Origin: JBCCFC01 sp965213595
Lineage (GTDB): Bacteria > Chloroflexota > Anaerolineae > Caldilineales > Caldilineaceae
DNA length: 64,000 nt
NCBI GenBank assembly: GCA_965213595.1
Contig: CBDBZO010000004.1
Coordinates: 1 to 64,000 of the forward strand
Reading direction: 5' to 3'
The notes under the pieces are model-generated. The model was not told the origin of the DNA. It saw only the letters and a list, made by a program, of their open reading frames with translations, and did not search any database. The translations under genes were made by a program, and so were the position numbers. This document shows, piece by piece, positions 8,983 through 17,623 of this stretch. Position 1 is the stretch's first letter. Each line of letters opens with the position of its first letter.

Positions 8983-9610
8983 CTATGAACAAACGTTATC
9001 CGTTTTCGATTCACGTGTTGAATAGGCGTGCTGAGTCATTGCGGGATCGAGCCGTTGCAGCACATTGTTTTCTGCATCGAGCAATGTCAGTTCGCATAAG
9101 GCATTGGCGTCGGGTGCAGCCAAGAAGAACATGCCGTTGACCACCGAATCACCCGATTTCATTCGTGTCAAACCGCCCCTCGACGGCAGTAACAATTGGT
9201 GAACGAATGGCTCCCCACGCCAGGAGCTTACCGGTGATTAAATTAGGTTCTGTTGTGTACTCTGCTAACTGGTCGCGCTCGATCTCCGTGACGGCGTAAA
9301 AGGCAGCGGAGCCGTCGAATCGCCATCCTCTACCTGTCCGCTCGATCCTGCCCCAGCCAATGGCTGGCACCTCTTCACGCTCTTCTTCACCATTGTCCGG
9401 AGCATAGGACGCGACAAAACTAAATAGGACAGTGGCTTCCTCGCCGTCTACACGGACATCATGAATCTGTCCGCCTCGTTGGGAAATAATTAACTGTTCC
9501 GCTGCCTCTTCGGGGCTAGCTCTTCCGCTCGTATTCACGACAAAGATCAACAACAGCGCCACGGCCAAGCTAATGAGCATGGACGAAATCAGCAGCCTTA
9601 CATTTTTCAC
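8983..9610 (-). pseudogene. Membrane-anchored hypothetical protein with a frameshift
   Basis: The GTG start at 9610 has GGAGG 8-13 bases upstream. The protein begins with a signal-anchor (VRLLISSMLISLAVALLLIF) and an extracytoplasmic domain: RASPEEAAEQLIISQRGGQ, HDVRVDGEEATVLFSFVASY, GWGRIERTGRGWRFDGSAAF. At ATCGGGTGA (around 9150) the frame stops. Shifting by one base in the G run restores the natural-looking continuation DSVVNGMFFLAAPDANALCE, then LTLLDAENNVLQRLDPAM, ending at 8983. The single-base lesion in a G run could be a sequencing error. Function unknown. Confidence 0.6.
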
Positions 9611-9661
9611 AGCCTGTTTCCTCCGACATCGTTTATGACCAAGGCCGTTCCAAAACTCAAG

Positions 9662-9743
9662 CGATCCACGAAGGCCACGAAGAAGCACAAGTAAGAAGTC
9701 CATGGCGGCGACGCTTTGTGTTGTTCGTGCCCTTCGTGAAGCA
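9662..9743. repeat. Dispersed palindromic repeat, 'CACGAAG' family
   Basis: The arms CCACGAAGGCCACGAAGAAG and TTGTTCGTGCCCTTCGTG are inverted repeats around a short spacer. Related copies lie at 32746-32832 and 50129-50216. It sits upstream of the 9610 gene. Confidence 0.6.
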
Positions 9744-9792
9744 GTATTTCTTTGATTAGCCTAAGTTGTCTGCGGCCACACAACCGATCGCC

Positions 9793-10794
9793 CTACACCT
9801 GCTGCTTCATCCAGCCCGATGAGTTGAAAAAATTGGCGACGGCGCTGCCCGGCGGCACCAGCCCATCACAGGCGGCGCGCGTCTCCTCGTCCAATTCCAT
9901 ATCCAATACGGGCAAAAGTGATTGAAGTTGCGCCAGCGTGCGCGGCCCAATGATCGGCGCCGTGAGGCCGGGCTGATCCTTGGCCCACAGAATCGCCAGC
10001 TGCGCGGGCTCCATCCCCCGCGCCCGCGCCAGTTCAACAAAGCGATTGCCCACCTCGACGGCCCGCGGCGTGATGCGCTCGGCGTAAATCCCGCCGCGTC
10101 GGGCCGCGCGCGAATCGGCAGCGGGCTGTTCCGCATTGGCGTAGCGACTGGCCAACATCCCCATCGCCAGCGGCGACCAGCCAATCACGGCCAGGCCGTG
10201 GCGCTGGCACATCGGCAGCAGCTCGTTCTCGATGCGCCGGTCGAGCAGATTGTAGGGCGATTGCTCCGAGACGAAGCGGGCGTAGCCCTTGAGTTCGCTC
10301 GTCATCAGCGCCTCCATCACGTGCCAGGCGGGCGCGGTCGACGAGCCGATGTAGCGCACCTTGCCCTGGGTAATCAAGTCGTCAAAGGCGCGCAAGGTTT
10401 CGTCGAGCGGCACGTCAAAGGCGGGGCGATGCGTCTGGTAAAGGTCGATGTACTCCGTGCCCAGCCGCCGCAGCGATTCCTCACAGGCGCGCAGGATGTG
10501 CAGCCGCGTGTTGCCGCGCTCGTTGGGGCCGTCGCCGACGGGATAGTGGACTTTGGTGGCAATCAGCGTTTGCAGCCGCCTGCCGTTGTCCCGCAGCGCG
10601 CGACCAATCAGCTCTTCGCTCGCGCCGCCCGCGTAGGAATTGCTCGTGTCGATCAGGTTGATGCCCGCGTCCAGCGCCGCATCGAGAATGGCGATAGATT
10701 CGGCTTCCGGCGTGGGGTTCAGGAAGTTGTCGCCGCCCAGGACGAGCGGGGAAATTTTGACGCCGGTACGGCCCAGGGTTCGGTAATTCATCAA
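9793..10794 (-). CDS. Aldo/keto reductase
   Basis: This 333-aa NADPH-dependent oxidoreductase has the complete AKR tetrad: D49 and Y54 (INLIDTSNSYAGG), K81 (IATKVHYP) and H122 (IDLYQTHRP). C-terminal cofactor residues are present in PIIGPRTLAQLQ. It belongs to the TIM-barrel AKR superfamily and resembles the YdjG/YghZ-like general reductases. The gene stands alone between divergent or repeat-filled gaps. The substrate cannot be told from sequence. Confidence 0.92.
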   Translation of the reverse strand: MMNYRTLGRTGVKISPLVLGGDNFLNPTPEAESIAILDAALDAGINLIDTSNSYAGGASEELIGRALRDNGRRLQTLIATKVHYPVGDGPNERGNTRLHILRACEESLRRLGTEYIDLYQTHRPAFDVPLDETLRAFDDLITQGKVRYIGSSTAPAWHVMEALMTSELKGYARFVSEQSPYNLLDRRIENELLPMCQRHGLAVIGWSPLAMGMLASRYANAEQPAADSRAARRGGIYAERITPRAVEVGNRFVELARARGMEPAQLAILWAKDQPGLTAPIIGPRTLAQLQSLLPVLDMELDEETRAACDGLVPPGSAVANFFNSSGWMKQQV

Positions 10795-11018
10795 GCTGGC
10801 TCCTGTCGATAGGGTCTGTCCAACTGTAAATTATCCCTGATCCACGCCTAAATCGCCAACCGCCCCGTATCACGTCCTAATTTGGGGTGCATTTCAGCGG
10901 TGGAATTGTTCCCAAATAAGGTTTTGCCAGGGTGAGTAGACCAATCCGCTCTCTGATTGATGTTATACCAATTGTCTGTCCAAGCTGGTGTTCGCATACG
11001 CGAAGCGATGGGGGCATT

Positions 11019-11116
11019 CGGCCTCACCCCCTCCGCGTGGGTTCTACGCCAATGAGCCAGGTGAAGCCCCCTCTCCACGCGTGGAGAGGGGGTTTGGGGG
11101 TGAGGCGGGGCGTGCC
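11019..11116. repeat. Dispersed palindromic repeat, 'CTCTCCACGCGTGGAGAG' family
   Basis: The palindromic core CCCTCTCCACGCGTGGAGAG is flanked by outer arms GCCTCACCCCC and GGGGGTGAGGC, giving a nested hairpin of about 95 bases. It fills most of the gap between the aldo/keto reductase and tRNA-Arg (10795-11390). I see no gene there. Family members: 20995, 22960, 26498, 35228, 37430, 38829 and 63014. Confidence 0.7.
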
Positions 11117-11347
11117 CCACTTTTCGCGCAGCTTCGCCGCACAAGGTATTATTTAGGAACAACTCTAGTAGTTTGGGAGAACTGTCATTTCGAGCAGGTC
11201 AACCAATCAAGAAGGCAGACGAGTTTCATTAAGCGAGAAATCTTTGGGTAGTAGACGAACCCAGCTGCCAGCAACCAAGGCGGTTCCGTCTGCTACATCC
11301 AGATTTCTCGCCCCCAAAATGAACTGCACCCCCAATCCGTCACCATT

Positions 11348-11376
11348 TTGATCCCGTCCCGCCGCTGTGATACAAT
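11348..11376 (+). promoter_or_regulatory. Promoter of tRNA-Arg
   Basis: TTGATC (11348-11353) and TACAAT (11371-11376) are separated by 17 bases. The tRNA 5' end lies 15 bases downstream. Confidence 0.65.
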
Positions 11377-11390
11377 TCCCGTCAACACCA

Positions 11391-11462
11391 ACCCCCGTAG
11401 CTCAGGGGATAGAGCACCGGCCTCCGGAGCCGGGTGCGCAGGTTCGAATCCTGCCGGGGGTG
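11391..11462 (+). tRNA. tRNA-Arg (anticodon CCG)
   Basis: A full cloverleaf can be drawn. The acceptor stem ACCCCCG pairs with CGGGGGT, the D stem is GCTC/GAGC, the anticodon stem CCGGC/GCCGG carries loop CTCCGGA (anticodon CCG), and the T arm is GCAGG-TTCGAAT-CCTGC. The 3' CCA is not encoded. It reads the CGG arginine codon. Confidence 0.95.
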
Positions 11463-11495
11463 TTCTGGGCGTTGCAACCAACCAAATGTCCATCG

Positions 11496-11549
11496 GGGCA
11501 AAGCAAACGGGGCGGCGAGAAATTTCTCGCCGCCCCGTTTGCTTTGCCC
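11496..11549 (+). terminator. 54-bp perfect palindrome after tRNA-Arg, probable terminator hairpin
   Basis: The two 27-base arms meet at GAGAAATTTCTC and are perfect reverse complements of each other. It begins 34 bases after the tRNA and would form a very stable GC-rich hairpin. There is no strong T-tract, so it may terminate by structure alone, or it may be a mobile palindromic element. Confidence 0.55.
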
Positions 11550-11637
11550 TTCCGTTTTCGATCCCCTTCCCCACCCGTGCTATAATCCTCTCATGCGCCG
11601 CACGAGCGAGCGCCTCATCTCACCCCGACAGGTAACC

Positions 11638-12354
11638 ATGTATCAAACCTTTCTCAACCGCTGGAACGGCCTCTCGCGCACGCAGCAAATTGTGGTGCTG
11701 GTCGTGTTGGCCCTCGTGGTCTACGGTATTGCCACATCGGGCGGCGGGCGCTTTGGTCTGCCCGGCCTGCTCGCCGCGGCGACCGTCGTCTTTATTGCCT
11801 TTCCCGTTCACGAATTTGCCCACGCCGCCACCGCCGTGCGCCTCGGCGATCGCACGCCGCGCCAGCAGGGGCGCTATACGCTCAACCCGCTCGTCCACAT
11901 CGATCCGCTCGGCGCGATCCTGATTTTTCTGACCGGCTTTGGCTGGGCCAAGCCCGTGCAGTGGCAGCCGCGCAACATCGATATCGACCCCAAGCTCGGC
12001 TCGATTCTGGTGTCGGCGGCGGGCCCGCTCAGCAACCTGCTGCTGGCCGCGCTGGGCGTCCTGGCCTTTAACTTTTTCGCCGCCGGCATTGCCACCAGCA
12101 CCTTTTGGCAAACGTTCTTTTTCCAGTTTGTCTACATCAACGTGCTGCTCTTTGTCTTCAACCTGATTCCCGTGCCGCCGCTGGACGGCTCGCACATCCT
12201 GTTTGCCCTGCTGCCGGGCGACAACTGGCAGCTGCGCGCTACCTTTGGCCAATACGGCTTCCTGATTTTGTTTGGCGTCATCTTCTTCCTGCCCGAAGTC
12301 ATTCGCGCGCCCACGCAGGCCATCATCACCGGCCTGGTGACGCTGCTGAGCTGA
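11638..12354 (+). CDS. Site-2 protease family (M50) membrane metalloprotease
   Basis: This is a 238-aa multi-pass protein with the zinc motif HEFAH (residues 58-62) in a membrane segment and the distal NLIPVPPLDGSH motif supplying the third ligand. It is the short M50 form without a PDZ or CBS domain. The start at 11638 follows AGGTAA. An alternative ATG at 11593 lies six bases behind a TATAAT at 11581-11586 and would be a leaderless start adding 15 residues (MRRTSERLISPRQVT). Such proteases cleave transmembrane regulators; the substrate here is unknown. Confidence 0.88.
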   Translation: MYQTFLNRWNGLSRTQQIVVLVVLALVVYGIATSGGGRFGLPGLLAAATVVFIAFPVHEFAHAATAVRLGDRTPRQQGRYTLNPLVHIDPLGAILIFLTGFGWAKPVQWQPRNIDIDPKLGSILVSAAGPLSNLLLAALGVLAFNFFAAGIATSTFWQTFFFQFVYINVLLFVFNLIPVPPLDGSHILFALLPGDNWQLRATFGQYGFLILFGVIFFLPEVIRAPTQAIITGLVTLLS

Positions 12355-12388
12355 GCGCCGCGCCGTTTCCGCATCATCTCTGCCGCCC

Positions 12389-12991
12389 GTGTCCGCCGCC
12401 TACCGACTGCGCCAGTTTCAGCGCGGCCTCCTCGCCAGCCTGCGCAGTCAGCCGCTCAGCCGCGACGAAGAGCAGCTGGTCGACGCGCTTCTGCCGCCAG
12501 CCGCCGCCGCGCTCTTTGCCCGCCAGCCCGTCGACGCCCAGCGCCACAGCCTCGGCGTCCTGTACGACTTGCGGCGCGCTGGTCACAACGAGCGAGATTT
12601 GTGGGTGGCCGCGCTGCTGCACGACGTGGGCAAAGTCGCCGCGGCGGAAGCGGGCGTGCCGATCACGCTCTGGCTGCGCGGCCCGCTCGTTCTGCTGGAA
12701 ACGCTGGCGCGGGGTCGGCTGCGCGGCTGGGCCAGCGCCGATCCGCCCGGTGATCAGCATCGTGGCTGGCGTCGCGGCTGGCATCGCGGCTGGCGCTACG
12801 CCCTGCACGTGCACCTGCACCACCCGGCGATCGGCGCAGCCTGGGCGCAATCCGCCGGATGCCGCCCGCTCGCCTGCTGGCTCATCGCCCACCACCAGAA
12901 CGATCTGCCGGATGACGACTCGCTAGGTGACGTGCCCGTTCATCACCGAGATCTGTTAGTCGCACTGCAACAAGCCGATAATCGAAACTAA
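12389..12991 (+). CDS. HD-domain hydrolase
   Basis: This 200-aa protein starts at GTG, 33 bases after the M50 gene. Metal-binding residues of the HD superfamily are visible: H53 (QRHSLGVL), the H78-D79 pair (AALLHDVGK) and later histidines in ALHVHLHHPAIGA and WLIAHHQND. It is a compact HDc domain with a Chloroflexota-like layout of H...HD...H...H. It is probably a phosphohydrolase acting on nucleotides. Co-directional with the M50 gene and likely co-transcribed. Confidence 0.75.
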   Translation: MSAAYRLRQFQRGLLASLRSQPLSRDEEQLVDALLPPAAAALFARQPVDAQRHSLGVLYDLRRAGHNERDLWVAALLHDVGKVAAAEAGVPITLWLRGPLVLLETLARGRLRGWASADPPGDQHRGWRRGWHRGWRYALHVHLHHPAIGAAWAQSAGCRPLACWLIAHHQNDLPDDDSLGDVPVHHRDLLVALQQADNRN

Positions 12992-13030
12992 CTGACAATT
13001 GTCAATTGACAATCGTTAATTGACAATTAG
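12990..13030. repeat. Short AT-rich repeat of CAATT units
   Basis: CTGACAATTGTCAATTGACA is followed by a second variant copy, making overlapping palindromes of TGACAATTGTCA type directly before the Shine-Dalgarno of the TyrA-like gene. It resembles other short self-complementary gap fillers in this window. Confidence 0.5.
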
Positions 13031-13038
13031 GAGCACCC

Positions 13039-14043
13039 ATGACTACCCCCACCATCTCCATCATCGGCCTCGGCCTCACCGGAACCAGCCTCGGCCTCGC
13101 CCTGCGCCGCGAGCAGGCCGACTTTCAAATCATCGGCCACGACAGAGAGCCGGACGCCACGGGCGCGGCCAAGCGGCTGGGCGCGGTCGACCGCATCGAG
13201 TGGAACTTACACCGCACCGTCGAGCCCGCCGATCTGGTCGTGCTGGCGCTGCCGCTGAGCGAAGTCGAGGAGACGCTCGGCCACATCGCCGAGGATTTGC
13301 GCCCCGGCAGCATTCTCTTCGCCATCACGAGCGTGCTCCAGCCCGCCGTCGAGCTGCTCGCGGCGCACGCCCCGGCGCACGCCCACGTGCTCGTCGGCCA
13401 CCCCGTGCTCACGGGCATTGGCGGCTCGCTCACGCCGCGCGCCGATCTCTTCGAGCAGACCACCTTCTGCCTCGCCCCCGGCGCGCACACCGACCCGGAC
13501 GCCGTCAAGCTGGCCACGGATTTTATCGTGCGCGTGGGGGCCGAGCCGCTCTACATCGACGCCGCCGAACACGACAGCATCGTCGCCGGGGTAGAGCACC
13601 TGCCCCAACTGCTGGCCGCTTCGCTCGTGCGCAGCAACACGGGCGGCAGCGCGAGCAGCGAGGTGTGGCGCGAGGGCCAGCGGCTGGCCGGTCGCCAATT
13701 TGCGCAATCCACCGAATTTCGCAGCAGCCCGGCCCAGCTCTTTAGCGCCTTCCAGGCCAACCGCCAAAATTTGCTTAGTCGGCTCGACGTCCTCCAGCGC
13801 GATTTGGCCGAGTGGCGGCGCTGGCTCGCCCACGAGGAGGCGGAAAGCCGCAGCGGCGATCACCCGCTGCTTGCCGCCCTGCGCGAGGCCGCTGGCGACC
13901 GCAACGAATGGGAAGCCCGCGTCACCCTCAAAGATTGGAGTGAATCGGACGCGTCGACCCCCTCCCGTGAAGAGACCAGCGGCTTCTTCCGCCAGATGTT
14001 GTTTGGGAACTTGGGTCGGCGGCGGGGAGAGAAGCGGGAGTAG
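13039..14043 (+). CDS. Prephenate dehydrogenase-like (TyrA family) protein
   Basis: This 334-aa protein has an N-terminal Rossmann motif GLGLTGTSLG (residues 10-19) and an acidic residue at the end of strand 2 (IIGHDREP), indicating NAD. The middle has the TyrA-type segment LVGHPVLTGIGG, with His in the position of the catalytic His, and the helical C-terminal half carries EHDSIVAGVEHLPQLLAASLV. AGGAG lies seven bases before the ATG. Prephenate dehydrogenase makes 4-hydroxyphenylpyruvate in tyrosine synthesis. With no aromatic-pathway neighbours the exact substrate is inferred. An extended charged C-terminus (last 60 residues) is unusual. Confidence 0.75.
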   Translation: MTTPTISIIGLGLTGTSLGLALRREQADFQIIGHDREPDATGAAKRLGAVDRIEWNLHRTVEPADLVVLALPLSEVEETLGHIAEDLRPGSILFAITSVLQPAVELLAAHAPAHAHVLVGHPVLTGIGGSLTPRADLFEQTTFCLAPGAHTDPDAVKLATDFIVRVGAEPLYIDAAEHDSIVAGVEHLPQLLAASLVRSNTGGSASSEVWREGQRLAGRQFAQSTEFRSSPAQLFSAFQANRQNLLSRLDVLQRDLAEWRRWLAHEEAESRSGDHPLLAALREAAGDRNEWEARVTLKDWSESDASTPSREETSGFFRQMLFGNLGRRRGEKRE

Positions 14044-14176
14044 ATCACCTTTGCTTTGCAATGTGACAAACACCGCCGTTCCGTAGCAACGCTGAGTTAC
14101 CCACATTGTTGGTTGCTCTTCCAATTTATGGAAAGGGCAAAGCTTTTCACGTAGCGGAGCATACGTGACCTACCGT
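14044..14176. repeat. Dispersed repeat, 'GTCACGTAGCGGAGC' family (copy 1)
   Basis: The left end GATCACCTTTGCTTTGCAAT and the right end TCACGTAGCGGAGCATACGT are each self-complementary. The same two end motifs in the same order occur at 56519-56636. It occupies the whole gap between the TyrA-like gene and the polysaccharide cluster. Confidence 0.6.
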
Positions 14177-14181
14177 TCACC

Positions 14182-15159
14182 ATGAAGCTCATTATCCAAA
14201 TCCCCTGCTACAACGAGGCCGAGACGCTGCCCGAAACCGTGGCCGCGCTGCCGCGCGTGCTCGATGGGATCGACTGCATCGAGTATCTCGTTGTCGATGA
14301 CGGCAGCGTGGACGAGACGGCGCGCATCGCCAAATCGTGTGGGGTGGAGCACGTGGTGCGACACGCGCAGAACAGCGGGCTGGCGCGCGCCTTTGCCACG
14401 GGGCTGGAGGCCAGCCTCGCCCGCGGCGCGGACGTTATCCTCAACACCGATGCCGACAACCAGTACAACGCCGACGACATCGCCGCGCTGCTGGCGCCGA
14501 TCTTGTCCGGCTCCGCGCACCTCGCCATCGGCGACCGCGACCCCGGCAACAGCGTCCACTTTTCACCGCTCAAGCGCCGCTTCCAGCGCCTCGGCTCCTG
14601 GGTGATTTCGCACGCCGCCGGCATCGATACGCCCGACGCCACCAGCGGCTTCCGCGCCCTCACTCGCGAAGCCGCCCTGCGCACCGTCGTCCTCAGCGAC
14701 TATTCGTACACGCTGGAAACGCTGATTCAGGCGGGCGCGCGTCGCCTGCCCGTGGCCTACGTCCCCGTGCGCACCAACGCCCCCACCCGCCCCTCGCGCC
14801 TCATGCGCAACATGCGCCACTTCGTTGCCGCCTCCGGGCTGACGGTCGTGCGGGCCTACACGATGTACCGCCCGCTGCGCGTCTTTACGGCGCTGGGCGG
14901 GCTGGCGATTCTGGGCGGTGCTGGCCTCGGCGTACGCTTTTTGGTCGACTACTTCACGCCGCCCCTCGGCGACTCCGGCCACGTCCAGTCGCTGATCCTC
15001 GCCGCCGTCCTGCTGATCGTCGGCTTCCAGGTGCTGCTGATCGGCCTCGTCGCCGATTTGATCGGCTTCAACCGCAAGCTGACCGAGGAAGTGCTCTACC
15101 GCGTGCGCCGACTGGAGCAAGGAGGGGCAGTTGCCGATGATCATGGGTGCGAACCGTGA
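14182..15159 (+). CDS. Glycosyltransferase family 2, DPM1/ArnC-like
   Basis: This 325-aa enzyme has a GT-A fold: an N-terminal IIQIPCYNEAETLPE, the DDGS motif at 39-42 and the metal-binding TDADNQYN near residue 90. Two C-terminal transmembrane helices (FTALGGLAILGGAGLGVRFL and ILAAVLLIVGFQVLLIGLVA) anchor it in the membrane. This is the layout of dolichyl/polyprenyl-phosphate sugar synthases that make lipid-linked sugars. It opens a five-gene run of overlapping polysaccharide genes. Confidence 0.88.
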   Translation: MKLIIQIPCYNEAETLPETVAALPRVLDGIDCIEYLVVDDGSVDETARIAKSCGVEHVVRHAQNSGLARAFATGLEASLARGADVILNTDADNQYNADDIAALLAPILSGSAHLAIGDRDPGNSVHFSPLKRRFQRLGSWVISHAAGIDTPDATSGFRALTREAALRTVVLSDYSYTLETLIQAGARRLPVAYVPVRTNAPTRPSRLMRNMRHFVAASGLTVVRAYTMYRPLRVFTALGGLAILGGAGLGVRFLVDYFTPPLGDSGHVQSLILAAVLLIVGFQVLLIGLVADLIGFNRKLTEEVLYRVRRLEQGGAVADDHGCEP

Positions 15160-16343
15160 AGGTCGCGCTGCTTGGTCCCGTTTACCCCTATCGCGGCGGC
15201 ATCGCCCACCACACCACCCTGCTCGACCGCGCCCTACGCCGGGCCGGCCACGAGGTGCTGCTCGTCTCCTTCTCGCGCCAGTACCCGCGCTGGCTCTTCC
15301 CCGGCCAAAGCGACCGCGACCCCAGCGCCCGGCCCGTTCACAAAGCGAACGCCCATTACTGGCTCGATTCGCTCAACCCGCTCACGTGGCTCAGCACCTT
15401 TCGCCACATTCGCCGCTACCGCCCCGATCTGCTCGTGCTCCCCTGGTGGACAACCTTCTGGTTTCCTGTTTGGATGACGTTCGCCCTGCTCAACCGGCTC
15501 TTCTTACAGGCGACGCTTATCTTCGTCTGCCACAACGTGCTGCCCCACGACGCCTCGCGCACTGACCGCTGGGCCGCACGCCTGCTGCTGCGCCGCGGCG
15601 ACCGCTTTGTCGTGCAGTCGATGGCGGAGTCGCGGCGGCTGCGTGCGCTGCTGCCGCGTCTATCTAAGCGCCGCGGCCAAAAAATTCGCGAAGTGATTCG
15701 GGTTGTGCCACACCCTAACTACAACATCTTTCAACGGGCGTCTGCCGAACAAGCAATGGATCGAGCTTCGGCTCGCACGCGGCTAAATCTGCCTGAGCAC
15801 GAATTCATTTTGCTCTTCTTTGGGCTTGTGCGAGAATACAAAGGGCTGGACATACTGCTGCGCGCGCTGCCTTCCGTCCGTCAACGCTTGCCGCAGGTCA
15901 AGCTCGTGGTAGCTGGTGAATTTTGGCGCGACAAGCAGGTTTATTTAGATTTGATGGCAGAGCTAGAGCTCGAAGAGCACGTGCTGCTACACGACCGCTA
16001 TATTCCCAATGAAGAGGTAAGCACCTACTTTGCAGCGGCGGACGTGCTAATCGCGCCCTACAGGACCGTTACGGGCAGCGCTGTGCTGCAGGTTGCCGCG
16101 GCGTTTGATTTACCGGTTATTGCTAGCCAAGCCGTGCACGTCGCCCTGCAGCAGGCTGATCCCCAAACCGCGGCTGGCGCGCCGACCACGCCGCAGCAGC
16201 TAGCGGAGAACATTGTCGCCTTTGCAAAAGGAGATGCGGGCCGCGCGCTGGCTTCGCTAGCCAGCGTTGACGCACGGAGGGTGGAAGCCTCCTGGGAGCT
16301 GTTGGTAGAGGCCATTGTGGGCGCGGCGGCGGGCGACCAATAA
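15147..16343 (+). CDS. Glycosyltransferase family 4 (GT-B)
   Basis: About 398 aa. The N-terminal domain starts VALLGPVYPYRGGIAHHTTL, a typical GT4 acceptor-side glycine loop. The C-terminal domain has LLFFGLVREYKGLDILLRAL and PYRTVTGSAVLQVAAAFDLP, the donor-binding region in which the usual E-x-G-x-x-x-x-E is replaced. The GTG start overlaps the end of the previous gene by 13 bases; a second GTG at 15156 would give a 4-base overlap. It probably adds a sugar to a lipid-linked oligosaccharide at the cytoplasmic face. Confidence 0.85.
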   Translation: MRTVKVALLGPVYPYRGGIAHHTTLLDRALRRAGHEVLLVSFSRQYPRWLFPGQSDRDPSARPVHKANAHYWLDSLNPLTWLSTFRHIRRYRPDLLVLPWWTTFWFPVWMTFALLNRLFLQATLIFVCHNVLPHDASRTDRWAARLLLRRGDRFVVQSMAESRRLRALLPRLSKRRGQKIREVIRVVPHPNYNIFQRASAEQAMDRASARTRLNLPEHEFILLFFGLVREYKGLDILLRALPSVRQRLPQVKLVVAGEFWRDKQVYLDLMAELELEEHVLLHDRYIPNEEVSTYFAAADVLIAPYRTVTGSAVLQVAAAFDLPVIASQAVHVALQQADPQTAAGAPTTPQQLAENIVAFAKGDAGRALASLASVDARRVEASWELLVEAIVGAAAGDQ

Positions 16344-17623
16344 TGCGCATTGTCTTCCTGCTGACTACGAGCCTGGACAGCCCCTATGGTGGCGGTCGCT
16401 GCTGGCCTTTTGCGCGCGAACTGGCCCGGCGCGGCCACGACGTTCACGTAGCCGCCCTGCATCACGACTGGGTAACCTTTCGGCGCGCGGGCGGTCGACT
16501 TTGTGAGCGGCGCGACGGCGTTTGGGTGCGCTACGTCGGCCAGATGCACGTGCGCAAGCGGGGCGACGCCACCACTTACTTTGGCCCGCTGCAGCTGCTC
16601 TGGGTGCTGGCAACCGGCACGCTGGGCCTGCTCTGGACGGCGCTAAAACTGCGCGCCGACCTCTACCACATCGGCAAACCCCACCCGCAGAATAGCCTCG
16701 CCGGGCTGCTGACCGCGCGCCTGCTGCACCGCCCCGTGCTGCTGGACTATGACGACCTCGAAGCCGAGAGCAACCGCACCAGCAACGGGCTGCAGCGGCG
16801 GGTGCTAAACTGGTTGGAAACGCGCGTGCCGCGCTGGGTTGACGGCGCGACGACCCACGCCAGCTTTCTGGCGCAGCGGCTGCTGTCGCTCGGCGTACCC
16901 AGCGAGAACGTTTTGCGCTTGCCCAACGCCGTCGACGAGGAGTGGTTTGTCGACGCTTCAGTTGCAGATGGCTTGCCCGTTGAGGGCCAGCCGCCGACGG
17001 CGACCACTGCACCGCTCATTCTTTACGTGGGCACGCTGTCGCTCGCCAACCACCCGGTCAACCTGCTGCTGCGCGCCTTTGCCGAACTGGTCGATCACGA
17101 AGACGATTCGTTCTGCGCGACGCTGCGTCTCGTCGGCGGCGGGCCGGACATCGATGGGCTGCGCCAGCTGGCCCGCGATCTCCGCATTGCCGACCGCTGT
17201 GATTTTTTGGGCCGCGTGGCGCGGGCGGACGTCCCCGCTCACTTCGCTCAAGCCACCGTCAGCGTCGATCCAGTGCTGGACGACGACACCGCCCGCGCGC
17301 GCTGGCCGCTCAAGATCGTCGAGAGCCTGGCCGCGGGCGTTCCCGTTATCACCGGCGATGTGGGCAACCGGCGCGAGATGCTGGGCTTGTTGCCGGGCGA
17401 CCAGCCGGCGGGGGTAGTCGTGCCGCCGGGGGAGGTGGAGGCGCTGGCCCGCGCACTGCGAGCGCTGCTGGCCGAGCCAGCACAGCAAACGCGACTGCGC
17501 GCCAACTGCCGAGCACGGGCCCAGCGCTACCAAACAGCGGCGTTGACTTCGGCGCTGCTGACTTTCTACCAAGCCATTTGCCTGCGCAGCGGCCGGCCCC
17601 GCCAAGTGGAGCGCTCCGCCTGA
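16343..17623 (+). CDS. Glycosyltransferase family 4 (GT-B)
   Basis: A 426-aa protein starting MRIVFLLTTSLDSPYGGGRC. The C-terminal donor domain contains LILYVGTLSLANHPVNLLLR, RLVGGGPDIDGLRQLARDLR and RARWPLKIVESLAAGVPVIT, with K-x-x-E-x-x-A-x-G-x-P-V-I typical of GT4. The start ATG overlaps the previous stop (AATAATG) and the stop overlaps the next start (TGATG). Part of the co-translated polysaccharide operon. Confidence 0.88.
   Translation: MRIVFLLTTSLDSPYGGGRCWPFARELARRGHDVHVAALHHDWVTFRRAGGRLCERRDGVWVRYVGQMHVRKRGDATTYFGPLQLLWVLATGTLGLLWTALKLRADLYHIGKPHPQNSLAGLLTARLLHRPVLLDYDDLEAESNRTSNGLQRRVLNWLETRVPRWVDGATTHASFLAQRLLSLGVPSENVLRLPNAVDEEWFVDASVADGLPVEGQPPTATTAPLILYVGTLSLANHPVNLLLRAFAELVDHEDDSFCATLRLVGGGPDIDGLRQLARDLRIADRCDFLGRVARADVPAHFAQATVSVDPVLDDDTARARWPLKIVESLAAGVPVITGDVGNRREMLGLLPGDQPAGVVVPPGEVEALARALRALLAEPAQQTRLRANCRARAQRYQTAALTSALLTFYQAICLRSGRPRQVERSA

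Noticed and set aside
13207..14124. 305-aa minus-strand frame under the TyrA-like gene
   Set aside because: The plus-strand protein has a Rossmann motif and SD; the opposite frame has no motif.
14337..15140. 267-aa frame in the GT2 gene
   Set aside because: Out-of-frame reading of a gene with DDGS and TDADNQ motifs.
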